DNA of 64,000 nucleotides from Pezizomycotina sp. ARF18 (GCA_002224055.1 AZLU01000199.1:1-64000), one strand, 5' to 3'. Numbered from the stretch's first letter, positions 12,356 to 24,240 are shown. Notes: generated by a model not told the origin, from the sequence alone. Made by a program: numbers and translations.

Positions 12356-13563
12356 TTATTGAAGAATGTATGTTGCGGACGCCTTGTTGACTGTGGCGCT
12401 GGGACCATCGGGGATTTGATCGCCGTCGTCATCAGAAGCTGGAGAAAACCCTCCGGCACTGTCACCGCCGGGGCTCATTTGCTGCGATGGAGTGTTCACT
12501 ACAGGGACTACACTAGGCCCGCGTATGCCCGGTGGCGAGACTTTCCGCCCTGTGAGCCTCTTAAACTCCTGAACGGTAGGCGGTTCCTTAGACGATTTCC
12601 CGAATAGGTTGAAACGCTCCCAGAGCGGAAGATAGACATCATCTCCTGTTTTTGGAGGTTGTCTGTGGTGACGCGGGGGCACCACGGTCCTGTGCTGTAC
12701 TTTCATCAACCGCGCCTCGCAAGATTGGCCGGTTGCCTCCACTGTCGCCATTGGCCCTTTAAGCTGCCGCTTGCGTTGGCGGAGAAGAATAAAAGAACCC
12801 ATAGAACGAGGCCAACCCCTGCGATAGCCCCAAATACGCCTCCGAGAATAGGCGGCAGCTTAGCGTTGTCGTTACTGCTACCACTACCTTTTCCGGTGTA
12901 ATTCGATATAGTTCCTGTGGTGCAGCCGGGACTGCCCGCCTCCTATAGGTGGGGCCTGCGAGGATATACTTGTGCTGGAAGACGGCGTTGGAGAAGATTC
13001 TGCGGAGGTGCTACTCGGAACAAAGAGAAGATAACAACGCTTCCGTTTATTGTACTTGCTAAAATTATGAATGAGAAGAGGAAAAGAAATTAGAATGAAG
13101 ATCAAATTAAAAAAAAAAGAAAGAAAGAAAGAATTGCTATCGATTTCCGCCTATACAACTTCATTCCGCCGCTGGGGATAAAACGATAGTGCTGGGTCAT
13201 GTTATTTGATCTATATTGGTATAAAATGGGACAAGACAAACCTGTTATGGATTCACTACCACGAGAGGTAGGAACTACAGATGTTACGGTTTTTGTTGAG
13301 TTTGTAATGAAGGGTGGACGAAGTGCTGAAGATAGCTGCTGCGAAGAGGAGGGATTCGCAGCAGAGGTAATATTTGACTTGTGGATGAGGGCGTGGCGTT
13401 CGAAAAAGAGCGGAGGGTACGGCGGAACGGGCGTGGGCGGCGAAGTGGCAGCCTGAACGCTGACCGAGACGGTAGATGTAGACAACAGTCGACGGAAGGC
13501 ATCGGCGAAGCTAGGCAACGAAGACCCGGTCAAAGTGTTGCCACCCGGGAAGGCGACGGTCAC
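12356..13563 (-). CDS. Putative single-pass membrane protein with Ser/Thr-rich ectodomain
   Basis: The N-terminal part (13563 down to about 13200) begins TVAFPGGNTLTGSSLPSFAD and continues Ser/Thr/Pro-rich. After a probable intron a second Ser/Thr tract (TSAESSPTPSSSTSISSQ, about 13020-12970) leads to Gly/Ser residues. One strong transmembrane helix follows at about 12860-12790 (PPILGGVFGAIAGVGLVLWV), flanked by basic residues. The cytoplasmic tail of about 140 residues contains DDVYLPLWERFNLFGKSSKE and an acidic end, with a stop at 12356. This layout (O-glycosylatable ectodomain, one helix, charged tail) resembles fungal wall-stress sensors and Mid2/Skg6-like proteins, but no named domain is evident. 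A basic minus-strand segment upstream (13560-13976) may be part of the first exon or the 5' leader. Frame changes between segments make the start uncertain. Confidence 0.6.
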
Positions 13564-16480
13564 GGTTGCGGTGACGGATTAGTGATTCCGGACCCGACGG
13601 CTGACTTCCGCCTACACTGGCGGGCTAATCGGGCTAAGGACTTGAGCTCAGAGAGGTCTCTTTTTAATTCGCCACGGCCTTGGAAAACTTTGTCATCCGA
13701 GCCAATTCCGCCTGCCGCTTGACGTGAGACTTCATTGTGATGTCGATTACTCCTTCCTTCCTCTTCTTCCGAATTTGATTCGGATTTTACGCACCTCCGC
13801 CGTTTCGTTTTATGAGAATCAGAATAGTGGCCCATAGGTATAGACGTACAGCAAAGTCTATCATTTGGAACAAGTTTTTGTCGATACGATTGAATAACGC
13901 AAGAAATAGCGCACTGTGTGGGGAACAACGGAGCCTTCCAATTCGCACGAAAGCCGTGCCGCAACCGAAGGACCAAAAGCGCCAGCTAAATTGTCCGACG
14001 TTGTATTGCAGAGAATGTGATTCCGCGCCCGCGCGCGTGAGAGAGTAAGAGAAAAACGGATTGTAGAGAGTAGAGGAGAAGAATACAAGGTCGTGATAGC
14101 GGGACAGTCGGGCATGGGTTGTGTCGTGCAATTGCGCGCTCTGTTGTGGAGTATCGTCGTTTCTTGTTGTTTACAGAGACCCTACTATTAAAACATTTTC
14201 ATGGCAAGTTAAAGAAGAGTGAACATGGAGATTTCTATTTTTATCTAAATCAACTATTGGCACGGAAAGTTAGCAGCGTGTCAATATGGATCTGGTCTAC
14301 AGTGAACCTCGTGAACGCTGGGGTGGCAATGGAATAGATGTGCAGTTTGTGAATTACCACCAGAACACGACAAAAAAAAAAAAAAAAAAAAAAAAAAGAG
14401 AGAGAGAGAGGAGCTTAGAATGTGAGACTTACAGAATGAAAGAAGATCAACGCCGATAAAATTGGGAGGCAATGCACAATTGAGAGATGCCATCCACGGA
14501 CACGAGAATAATGTTTCCTTTCTCAAGATGATGAAACAGCAAAGAAAGTGTAACTTTCATTGAGGGCGAGGAAGAGAAAAGGAAGTAAAAAGCGGCGCGT
14601 GAGAGCGGATGTAGTATGTATGTATATGTGGGGAAAGGGGAATTATTTCTGTGTCTGTGAGGAGAGGGAGGAGAGAGGAAATTGAGGGACGCACACTGTG
14701 AAGGGAAGAAGGGAAAAAAAAAGGCTTAATAACGGGGAGAAAAGAATACAAAATAAATAAAAATAGCAGCGAAATTAAATTAAATAAAAAAAAAAAAAAA
14801 AAAAAAGGGAAGGACAGTGTACTTAGTAGTGATTAATTGAATACTTCCTAACGGTGATTAACGTGACCAAGTAGTACTTACTACTTATATATTAAGTAGA
14901 AGGAAGAAAGGAAATTAAACAGATAACAGAAAAACTTATCGCGATTCGCAGTATATATATATAGCCTGTCTGCTATGAATAAATAGCAGCTGATCTGAGA
15001 AGATATATGGATCTGAGCATTCAACACAACAAAATGGAACAATTTAAAAACGATTCAAAAGAAAAAAAAGGAAAGAAGAATAAGGAATAATCGACCAGAA
15101 CTTCTAGAAAATTAAAGAAGAGGAATAGAAAGGAAAGAAACAAATAATATGATATATAGAAGAAAGGGGAAAGAAAGAATCCGATCTCTATCGTTCCTTC
15201 ATTCTATTTTTTCTTTTACGTGACACGAACTGGGAGAGGACAATTGGACAAGAAACGTCCTTTCCTTGATCTAAAATTAAAAATCTCAGGAACAGGAACG
15301 CCTCTCTTTTCCCCAATTGTTAGAACTGGAATATAAGTGGACGGAAGGGGAAAACAAGTATAATCTGGTTATTATTGGTGGGAGAGGAGTTGGACTCGGA
15401 AGGGTGGACGGTGGGTGGAAAACAGCTTCTAACATCTGATTGGTACTATTCTTGGGGCAAGGCGAATTTCCTTGCAAACTGAAGAGATACAGTAAGGAAG
15501 CAACTTTGGTATACAGGAAATCAATGTCATCATTCTGCAGTTCCGGATAATCCAATTGTATTTATTCATCACGATCTCTTAATGTTGAGACTTCGTTTTC
15601 TTCTCTCCAGAGAAGCATCTGGTAAATATAACATATAATTTGAACAATGTGATTTTATATATAGGTAGACTGATATTATTATATTATCTCAATTTCTTTC
15701 CTTCTGTCTTGGCAGTGTTTCTGTGCCTGGCCAAGCTCCAGGAAGATGCATGTAATTAGATTCAAGTCAAGAGTCAAGCCCGGAGAACACAAGGCGTATA
15801 AAACGGCGTAGTTAAAGATAAGACAAGATAAGTCAAGTCAAGTTAAGTGAGTTAAGTCAAGTTAAGTCAAGTTAAGTCAAGTTAGTCGGTTAATATTCAA
15901 AATTAAATAATAAAATATTGTTAACAAAAAAATATAATTAATTAAAAAAATATAAATATAGGTAACTATTAAATAAAATAGGGCTATCTTTACCTAATTT
16001 ATAAAATAATAGTTTAGTTATTTCCATTGCACGCCCCTTGCTGATGATATAGTGATAAATTAAGTAACTTAGAGAAATATACTATAGAAAAAAAGAAGAA
16101 AAAAAAAAAAAAAAAAAGATATTTATTATTTATTATTAAATGTTGCCTTACAACTTTTTTTTTTTTTTGGTTAATTTTCCTGACGACGATGACGCTCTTT
16201 CTTTTCTGTCAGACTGTCTCCATTCAAAAATTCAGATGAGGGAATAGGAGAATACCGAAAAACTATCGCTTCCTGGCCCCCTACGTATACAAATGTATAT
16301 TTATTTCTTTTTGTGATCCTCCAGTAATCGATCGATCAAATAGAAAGGAGCGGTAGCAGTTATTCGGTACATACACTTACATATATATATTTTTCACTTC
16401 GAGCCAGTCAAAAATAATATAATATAAATTAAGATAAAAATCAAAAGGGAAAAAAAAAACCCCTCCCTCCCAATATAAAG
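13564..16480. other. Intergenic, low-complexity, gene-poor
   Basis: No gene was recognised. The stretch contains an A27-type run followed by a GA repeat (about 14371-14410), an A23-type run (about 14786-14806), many TATATA steps, a decamer tandem repeat (15829-15885) and an A-run (about 16096-16118). It should contain the promoter of the minus-strand membrane-protein gene (13.6-14.1 kb) and the first exon and promoter of the BAG gene near its right end. Confidence 0.5.
15829..15885 (+). repeat. Decamer tandem repeat (AAGTCAAGTT)
   Basis: About four to five copies of the ten-base unit AAGTCAAGTT, with one degenerate copy (AAGTGAGTT), stand head to tail. Related AAGTCAAG words occur just upstream at 15765-15780. 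It is a short minisatellite with no coding potential. Confidence 0.8.
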
Positions 16481-17355
16481 TGCCAACCTGGCGGGCCACG
16501 ACACATTATCGGGTATAGTCCCGGACCATGTCATAGACTACCTCAACCTTCTGGCAGCAACTAGAATCCTCCCTGGGAGCAGACTGCCATCGAGGCTCAT
16601 TTCTGCCACCACAAAGTCGACGTATTTCGGTAAAAATAACAACGGCAGCGGCAGCGGCAGCAGCAGCAGCATCGCCATCGCAGCGGTGTTAATAGGAGTA
16701 GCACTAATGTTCCAGATCCAACGCCTCTTCTCCTCCAAGCCGCCCTCCAAAACCCCAACAACGACGTAATCTTCGCGCAGACGGTAGGGACGTCCACGAG
16801 ATACTGTTCGACAAGGGTGCTATAGCCGCCGGAACCGTCACCGTGGGCACGCTCAGGGCCGCCGTCAGCAAAGCCGCCGATGTCCCTGCAGATTCCATAA
16901 CGCTGGTGAACAGCGAAAGAAGCTGAAGGAGGACGACCTGACGCTCTCGAGCTACGGCGTTAAAGCGGCACGAAGGTCCTGTGCATGGCTAGTAAGACGA
17001 AGCTTAGCGCGCCGGGGGTTAAAAGGAAAGGGAAGAAAAAAGGCGAGGGAGCCGCGATGCTTCGCCCGTCAAGAAGTTGCTGACGCCGATGCAGAAGATC
17101 GACCTCACTCAGAATTTCACGCGCGATACCTTGCTGCCGCTGGTCGTCGCATTCGAGACTTCCCCACCGACGACCCGAACGGAAAGAGGACGAACACAGG
17201 CGCCTCACGGAGACGGTCATGGGGAACTCATCAAGCTAGACGGCGTGGACGTCGATGGCGAGGACGGCGTGGAGGTAAGAAAGAGGCGGAAAGAGACGGT
17301 ACGCGATATGCAAAAGATACTGGAGCGTTTAGATGCCGCAAATAGAGCATCATAG
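16481..17355 (+). CDS. Membrane-anchored UBL-BAG domain protein (Snl1/Bag102-like)
   Basis: BAG proteins are nucleotide-exchange cochaperones of Hsp70. The first recognisable exon reads LAGHDTLSGIVPDHVIDYLN, then a Gly/Ser linker and one hydrophobic helix (SSIAIAAVLIGVALMFQIQR, about 16650-16715), fitting a tail facing the cytosol from the ER or nuclear envelope. A ubiquitin-like domain follows (VTVGTLRAAVSKAADVPADS, then KLKEDDLTLSSYGVK). A Lys-rich linker (GVKRKGKKKGEGAA) leads to the BAG domain: LTQNFTRDTLLPLVVAFETS, then KRRKETVRDMQKILERLDAA, with a stop at 17353. An in-frame stop just before 16479 and the AAAG/TGCC junction at 16480 suggest that a short first exon lies upstream. Frame changes near 16770, 16915, 17065 and 17180-17225 break an otherwise family-like order. 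Confidence 0.8.
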
Positions 17356-17782
17356 TTAGAAAAAGGCTTCAAACGATTTTTTTTTTTTTTCAACTCAACG
17401 TGCAAGTTCAGTTGGTCTCTTTCTCGTTTTCAATTCGCCATTCCATTTTCAAAAGCATTTAGACTAGACCTGCCTATCATGGTTTTGGCTCTTTAAAAGA
17501 GACCTATTCAAGTGTATATTTTTTTTTTCGTTCCTTTTAGTTACGGATGCGCCATATACAATTACCAGTAATGCTTCGATACATATATTACATATATCCT
17601 TTTCAATGCTTCTGTTACGTGATAACATGTTCAAGGTGATAAAGAGGTTATGTACTGCGCCTCACCGTTTTGCTTCCAGATTCCGGAGATCCATCCGAAG
17701 CACCACGCATTGGAAAAAAAAAAAAAGAAAAAAGAAACCACTACCGAGAAATTCAATTCTAGCCTTATAACTACTAGCGATA

Positions 17783-17845
17783 TATATCCAGAGCGAAGAG
17801 TATCCGAATTCTTTTCGCAACAAAACCTAGGAGTAAATAATTCCT
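17783..17845 (+). repeat. Direct repeat, copy 1 (about 63 bp)
   Basis: This segment, starting TATATCCAGAGCGAAGAGTA and ending TAAATAATTCCTT, recurs 288 bases downstream with only a couple of differences, both near the middle of the unit (AATTC against ATTCC). Confidence 0.9.
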
Positions 17846-18070
17846 TTCCCGTAATTTATCTACTTTTCCTTCCTCGGACGCTTCGCTTAAATAAAGCAAA
17901 AGTAGCTTGTAACTGCGAGTTGAGTCACTGATGTAGCTGCTGCTGCTTTGCTTCTTGAAGGGAAGCTATCTCAAAAATTATTATTTGCCTGTACCACCTT
18001 CGATATAAAAACAGCCTTTACTGTCCACCACGAACAAAGAAACTAAAAAAATAACAAAAAATAACTTACA

Positions 18071-18133
18071 TATATCCAGAGCGAAGAGTATCCGATTCCT
18101 TTTCGCAACAAAACCTAGGAGTAAATAATTCCT
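18071..18133 (+). repeat. Direct repeat, copy 2 (about 63 bp)
   Basis: Second copy of the unit at 17783-17845, in the same orientation. It ends about 180 bases before the proposed TPT1 start. The unit shows no terminal inverted repeats and no coding content. Confidence 0.9.
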
Positions 18134-18314
18134 TGACAGAAGGTTCTTGAGTTTTGTTCCCGATAAGACGTCTCTCGCTAGCAAGCAAGAACTTGCCTAG
18201 AGCGTCGCTTCAAGCGCAGGACGCAAATTCCCCCTGCCGGTGCAAACTAGAGCTCAATCTCAGCTGTATCACTACCTCAGCGGCCACTATAGCAGCAGCA
18301 ACAGCAGCAAAAAC

Positions 18315-19262
18315 ATGCCGGGGCTTCCAGATGCGAAGCACTTGACTAGGATATCGAGGGCGCTGACAAGCACCCTCAGCACAATGCCTTGAGCGAAGGG
18401 CTAAAGCTGCGAAATGACGGCTCCGCCAACGTCGGCCAGCTGGTACGAATCGAATTTTTGTTCATGTCCACTGAGAACTCCAGCGGGTTGTAAAATTTTT
18501 TTTAAACATATAACGCTAATCCGGTACATTTTTTTTTTTTTTTTTTTTTTTTTTTCATGATTCTAGCTCGCCATGCCAAAATTCCAAAAACTAGGCCTCG
18601 ATTTTCCGATACTGCAGCATATAGTAGAAACGAACGAGAAGCAAAGGTTCAAGATGATCCGGATGCCTCAATCAGAGTTGGAGAAGAAAAAGGAGAAGGC
18701 GCCAAGGAGGAGGAGGAGAAGCAGAAGGATCATCTTCATCCGCTACGGCAGCTCCAGAGCCTACGGAACTACTGCCCCCAGACATCGGCAAGGACGAAGA
18801 ACCGTCCGGCTTCCTCATCAGGGCCACGCAGGCCACTCCATCGCGATCGAATCCTCACTGTTCCTAAAGCCGATAACGGCGACAACCTCCCGCCTATATG
18901 CATCCATGCCCACGTTCTACAGCGCGCTGGACGCCATAATATCGTCGGGCCACCTGTCGCGCATGGCGAGGACGCACATCCACTGCGCGGCCGGCCTGCG
19001 ACGGCTTCCAAGCACCCCGTCACGGGGGGACATACCCGCGGTGAAGTCCGGCATGCGGTTCGACGCGGAGGTCCTGGTGTACGTCGACATGGCGAAGGCG
19101 CTGGCGGACGGCGTCCCGTTCTGGACGAGCGAGAACGGCGTGATACTGTCGGAAGGGGTAGAAAGTACGGGAAAGCTGCCGCTGGAGTACGTGGAGCGGA
19201 TAGAAGATTATAAAGTAGAGCAGGCGGCGGTGACTTGTGGACGAGGGAAGACGGCGTGGTAA
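18315..19262 (+). CDS. TPT1: tRNA 2'-phosphotransferase Tpt1/KptA
   Basis: Tpt1 removes the splice-junction 2'-phosphate from ligated tRNA using NAD+, the last step of fungal tRNA splicing. Exon 1 (from ATG at 18315) reads DAKHLTRISRALTSTL, then after a frame change HNALSEGLKLRNDGSANVGQ, matching the conserved N-terminal lobe with its RH motif. The intron at 18443-18566 is clear (GTACGA to TTCTAG) and contains a T26 run. Exon 2 continues LAMPKFQKLGLDFPILQHIV and ETNEKQRFKM, then, in changing frames, DEEPSGFLIRATQ and QGHAGHSIAIES. The catalytic and NAD-binding part is HLSRMARTHIHCAAG, SGMRFDAEVLVYVDMAKALA and VPFWTSENGVILSEG. The stop is at 19260. A charged stretch with KKKEKAPRRRRRSRR is a linker specific to this protein. 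Frame changes near 18395, 18720-18830 and 18985-19020 look like indels. Confidence 0.88.
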
Positions 19263-21227
19263 AAGCGTGCCGCAGGGTGGGAAGAAGAACAGGAGCGGGG
19301 AGGGCAAAATAGACGAGGAGGAAAACGTTGAAAGGAAAGCAAAGGACATATATCTATATGTATCGATATATATATGTCTTCTACACACTACTAATCCTTT
19401 CTTTCTTCACCCCAGCCTGTACAATCGTGGAACTAGTTTTCTAAGGATTTTAGAATCGTTCATCAGTGCGAAGTCTCTTATGCCGCCCCTACAACAGCAA
19501 CCTTTACGATAGCTTTTAAGGAATTAATAAGGTGGTAAGGTATTGACGAAAGCAATTACCTCGCACCGGAATAAGATACAAGGAGGTAACTCGAGCTCGC
19601 AGCTACAACCAAAATTAGATTACTTTGCATATCAGATTTGATACATTAGAACCATTGTGTACAAACTGCTTGTCACAGATACGTACTAGGAGCCTAGAGA
19701 TATTCTTGAGTAACTTGATAAGGATTTTACCATTTATAATATACAGACCAAGTAGCTTTATATTAGAGAGGGAACGATGGATTTATTACAACACTCAATA
19801 ATGTTTTAACGATCTTAAAAGAACCACCAAGCAGGATAACCTATCATCTTTAGCATAGGAAATTTTTCTTGATAATAAAAAACAATCACATATTTGGATA
19901 TAATCTCGATATCGCAACCGTTTATATATACATATTTATATCAACAACAAAAAAGAGAAACAAAAGGGACTAAACGCGTACACGTTTAATGGCTTGCTTT
20001 TAAGAAACGCTCAACTATCCCTTGGTCAACTATAATATTTTTTATTCTTTCTTCTGAAATACCGCCGTCAAGACAAGTTTCAGTCAAGTGCATTTTTTTC
20101 CGTTGTATAACAGGGTTCTGGAAACGACAACACGATAACGAGAGAGGGAAATAGAAAAGAGAGACAAACGAGAACGAAGGTTTTGATACATATTTGTATA
20201 ATTTATACTTATAAGAAGGGAAAAAATAATTCAAGAAGATAGTGTAAACAACGCTAACCGCCTGTCTTCCAAAAAAAAAGAGAAAATTTTTTTTATCGAA
20301 TTTGTTTCATTCGCTCCCTTCAAGTAGATATTGACTAAATGAACAGGAAAGCCCCTAAGAATAATCGCGAAACGACAGGGAGAATCAAGCGTTGCAGAAG
20401 GCTAGAAGATGAAGGTTTCCGTTTCTCCTGTCCTCAACTGTACAGAGCCAGAGCCATTTTGTGAATTGCCTTTCGTTCGACTGAAAGCAAAACAGAAGCT
20501 TTCCAATGCTGATGGAGCAACGAGCTTTGTCTGCCTGGCTAGGGTATTTGAGAAAGCCATACTGCACCACACGGCAGGCAGGGAGCTGTGAAGTGGGGAA
20601 AATACATATATAGTGAATGAACAACAGTATGATCGATGTAACTACTGGAAGGTTTGCATGAAGAGAAAAGCAGAAAGGACGTAAAAGGTATAAGAGAAAG
20701 AAAAGGGAAAAAAACCGCTGAAATTGATTTTGATGCAAACTCCTCGATTCGCCAAACGTAACTAGATTTTGAAAATGAAATTAAGAAAAGGGAAAGAAAA
20801 CATCATGTCTTTTTAATTGAAGAAAATAAACACCGTATCGAGCGTGACCGAATGCACTCTGGGCAAACTGGAGGAAGAAGAGAGGTATATAATTAACAGA
20901 ACGGAGAGAAGGGCATCTGGTCCTTAAATATAAAGAATATATGGGGGGAGAGAAGGCCGAAGGTGTCGAATAAGCCAATGGAAATCCGAGAAGAAGCGGG
21001 AAAAAAGAGGCAGGAAATCGTGAATATAATATACATGAAAAGAAAAGGTTGAATATAGTATCTGTCCGTTAGACTTAAACGCCATTTGCTGGACGAAGAC
21101 GTGTTAAAAAGCCGAAAAATGTCAATGATACGCCAGAAACAAAAAAGTGTTAGAGACCTAGGAACAACTCTGAAGGAGCCAGTTAAAGACCGATAATAGG
21201 GAAGTGTGAGAGGATGTGCTCTACATG
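19263..21227. other. Intergenic, no gene seen
   Basis: AT-rich DNA between TPT1 (+) and the next minus-strand gene. A minus-strand frame at 20385-20738 is open for 117 codons, but it is Phe/Leu/Ser-rich and shows no domain. I read 20.3-21.2 kb as the 3' region of the neighbouring minus-strand gene. Short A- and T-runs (near 20270 and 20287) are present. Confidence 0.45.
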
Positions 21228-21339
21228 ATAGTACAGCACAACAACTCCTAGATTTCGACTTCCCTGGTGGCAACTGGCCACTTTCAAGATCTTTTCTTGC
21301 TTCAGCATCTGTTGCTTCCTTATTGGCATTGGAGTTTTC

Positions 21340-22859
21340 TGCAGGCGGAATTGGCGACTGGCCAGAAAAAAAAATTAGTATATCATCTTCAAATGTATTG
21401 AGGAAAAGAAAGGCAGTATATCCCGATAAGGCACCGGATGAATTTTCCTGTCGCCTTAATTCAGTGTGACCTAAACTTACAGTAACAGGTTGTGGGTTAT
21501 CATCACTGTGAGTATCCTCTTGAGTGGCCACTCGTTCTCGTCGTCTTCACCACTAGCCCTCTGACCATCACCTTCACCATCATGAACTTTCAGCGGCCGA
21601 AGCTTTCGATCGTATACGCTAGCATACACACCGTCCCTCTCCCATTGTTCCTGCTGTAACCGCTTTGCTACTGTGGGGATCAATTGTTGATCAGGAGGAA
21701 GCTTAGGATCCGGCGAATACGCGCTAAGAGACCAAGGCGGAGGTCCCTGAGGAGTATGTTTCGATGTCGTCCTGTTGCAGGTGCGTCGGATTGCTTCGGC
21801 CAACACCGGGTTGGGAGCGGGACCGATTTTTCGTATGCCCAGGGCGGTTCGCCGAAGATGGCCGGCGGGGAGATGAAGGTGTCGGCGTTTGCTGTTGGCT
21901 TGGGAGGAAAAATTACGGCTGTGCTTGCCGGGCGTGCCGTCGGAGTCCAGTTGCGTGTTAGACCCAACAGATTTGGACCTCATCCTTGGCTGTATTGAGA
22001 GTACACCATCCTGGAGTTCCGGAGAGTTGGATTCCCTCCGGCGCAGTGGCGTGGTACGCTCAATATATTCTAGAGGCACTGGGATTGGAGACGTCGTCGA
22101 TAGGGGAATCCGTGAGTAGGAGCCTGCACTACCGACCCGCCTTGCTGACTTCATCGGGGTCCTTTCAACACTCCGCTCTCCCGGACGTTTTAGTTCGTAA
22201 ATTTCCGCCTCATCTGGGTCTTCTTCGTCGTCGACGATGTTTGCGGGGCGAGATGGCGTAACATTACTCGGATAGTACGGTTGGCTGAAAGTACTCTGCT
22301 GCGTTTCGCGCTTTGAAATCCCTGCTCCTCCCCACCTCGAAGCCCCTCCTCTCGCTTCGTCCACGCTCGAGCCGTTCTCCTGACTTTCGATCCTCAACAG
22401 TTTGTCCTGTGTATCCATCTTGATGACTCTGCGTTGTCGGGGTCCCGGTCAAGTCGTACATCGCCGTCGAAGAACTGTTAACGTTAGGGTAGACTTCATT
22501 ATTGTTGAGCCCACTAGTGCTCGATACCCTCGAGCCATAGAGATCCAAACAGAATCACCTTCATCCGCCGAGTTGTGCGATCCTTGACGTTGAACAGCCA
22601 CCGGTCGAAATGGGGCGGCGAGACGCTCGCTTGATCCGTTCACGAGCCCACTTTCATTGTTATTGATGATGATCCCTCTGTTGTGTTCACCAGAACCATC
22701 CCGACCTTTTAGAGCCGCGGTTGAAGATTTACGGACACGCCCCTGGTCCCCAAAATACTCCCTCTCAGTGTCGGGAACCTCGTCGCGCATGATGAGGTCG
22801 GAATCAGGATTCAAGGCCGGCGGACTGGAGGGTAGACGATTCTCGTCGTCCTGGCGTAC
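21340..22859 (-). CDS. Uncharacterised fungal-type protein, probable main exons
   Basis: The exon probably begins at 22859 after a good acceptor (TTTGACCCAG) and reads VRQDDENRLPSSPPALNPDS. It continues through Ser/Asn-rich sequence and a frame change near 22450-22550. The second long segment (22418 down to 21477) is rich in Ser, Pro and Arg, with potential phosphosites (ERTPMKSARR, SRIPLSTTSPIPVPLEYIER). Its most ordered part is LPPDQQLIPTVAKRLQQEQW followed by DGVYASVYDRKLRPLKV, a block I believe recurs in uncharacterised Pezizomycotina proteins. It ends WPLKRILTVMITHNLL at a good donor (GTAAGT, about 21478). This hydrophobic end suggests a membrane segment continued in the next exon (about 21360 and below, with alternatives NANKEATDAEARKD or VVVLYYHVEHILSHFP depending on frame). 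The function is unknown. Confidence 0.6.
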
Positions 22860-22869
22860 CTGGGTCAAA

Positions 22870-24000
22870 TTAGAGAAAGTTCACAGGGGAAATAATATAT
22901 CGTAAAAGATATAAAAGATATTTTGAAGATGAAGAGAAAGAGCGATAGAGAGAAAAGAAAACAGTTAAAACGGATTTCTAATACAAGCTCAGATGTTATA
23001 ATGATGCGGTTTAAAAATAATAGTGATAATAACAATAATAGTAGACGAAGATAAAATAACAGACAAAAAGGTAAGTAGTGGGAAAAAAAGATGATCTCTT
23101 CAGAGATCTATAGATTTATTATTAGGCCTGAAAAATGGTCACGGGCGAAAAGTCGGTAAAAGATAAGAAGGGGCGTGTGTACTTATGCAAAGGGAGAAGG
23201 GGGGGAGTATAAAGGAAAAACAAATAACAACCAAACAATGATGAAATAGGTAGAAGATGATGGACGACAATAGGAATTGAAGGGGCGTTGCTAATTAATA
23301 TTCAACAGCTACTATTGAATATTTAATACAGAAAAATAAAAAAAAAGGTAAACAGTATCAGGGAAGTTGAATTAAAACGGGGCAGTAAAGATATATTATA
23401 ATATCCGTAGAATTTTTTTTTAAAAAAAAAAAAAAAAAAGAAAGCAATATACAATAACACTTAGACAAATAATAAGAATATTAATAACTAGGTAGTAGAA
23501 TAATATAGATGACGATAAATGATCAATTCTACCAAGGTTGAGTCTCGAAAAATGGGAAGGTGAGCAATGAAATAGGCTCTTTTAAGCGCATCCAAAAAGA
23601 GTATTCAAAGCACCCAAGCAGATGGTTGAAATGCAGAAAAATGTAACGGTAGATAAATAAATAATTCAGGCACGAGAGGAAATAAAAATGCTTCAAAGAC
23701 ACCAATTTCCAGATAGAAAGGCAAAAGGGCAACAAAGGAATATATATTTATGTAGGAGAGGAGAAAATAAAGACAGAGGGTCTAGAAAATAAAAATAGAA
23801 GGACGAGGATGCAATCACGGATGCGGATGCGAGTAGATGGATCCGTTCCTCAATCTTTTTTTCCTTTCGGGCATTACGTCTAGGATGTGTCGCAGGGTAT
23901 ATATATCGGAAGGGGAATAATGAAGAAAGAGGCGTCCAAGGGAGAAAGATAGAACAGAGATCTATAGAAAGATGCAGAATTGTAAAAAAAAAAAAAAAGC
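22870..24000. other. AT-rich spacer or long intron
   Basis: No coding signal was seen. It contains a T10A17 junction (about 23409-23440), GA-rich stretches and TATATA steps. It is either a long intron of the uncharacterised minus-strand gene or intergenic DNA. Confidence 0.4.
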
Positions 24001-24007
24001 CTACTGA

Positions 24008-24240
24008 CCATTGTCTTTGCCTTAGGCACAACGGATTGCTTATCCCATGGTTCGCTTCTCACATTTTCCAAGGTCGTGTTGAAAATATCGGCGAAAGTGC
24101 TGCTGTTGGACGGTTGTTCCACCACCGAGGACATTGCTTTCTTTTTCGCAGCTATGAATCGGTGACCGCAAAAGACATCTCCTGCCGCGACGGCAGCGTA
24201 TTTTGATATCCGAGGCGGCCAGCCGTCAAATCCTATCAAA
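24008..24240 (-). CDS. Probable upstream exon of the uncharacterised 21-24 kb gene
   Basis: A GC-richer open stretch after an acceptor-like TTTGATAG reads FDGWPPRISKYAAVAAGDVF, AAKKKAMSSVVEQPSNSSTF, then ADIFNTTLENVRSEPWDKQS. It ends before a GTCAGT donor-like site near 24008. Being on the same strand, it could splice to 22859, but the gap of about 1.15 kb is long for this genome and may hide a small exon. It could instead be a separate gene. No family was recognised. Confidence 0.45.

Larger units (their letters stand above)
17356..18314. other. Intergenic with a 63-bp direct repeat
   Basis: Sequence between the BAG gene and TPT1. It is AT-rich, with T-runs near 17376 and 17520 and an A-run near 17716. 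It carries the two copies of a direct repeat described separately. The last 150 bases before TPT1 are GC-richer and contain a CAG-like stretch (18295-18312); they could be a short upstream coding extension of TPT1. Confidence 0.5.

Noticed and set aside
15829-15885. Telomere-like or centromere-like array
   Set aside because: The unit AAGTCAAGTT is not a known telomeric repeat and the array is under 60 bases.
20385-20738. 117-codon minus-strand frame with hydrophobic N-terminus
   Set aside because: It could pass for a secreted or membrane protein, but composition follows the AT-rich background and no conserved segment is visible.
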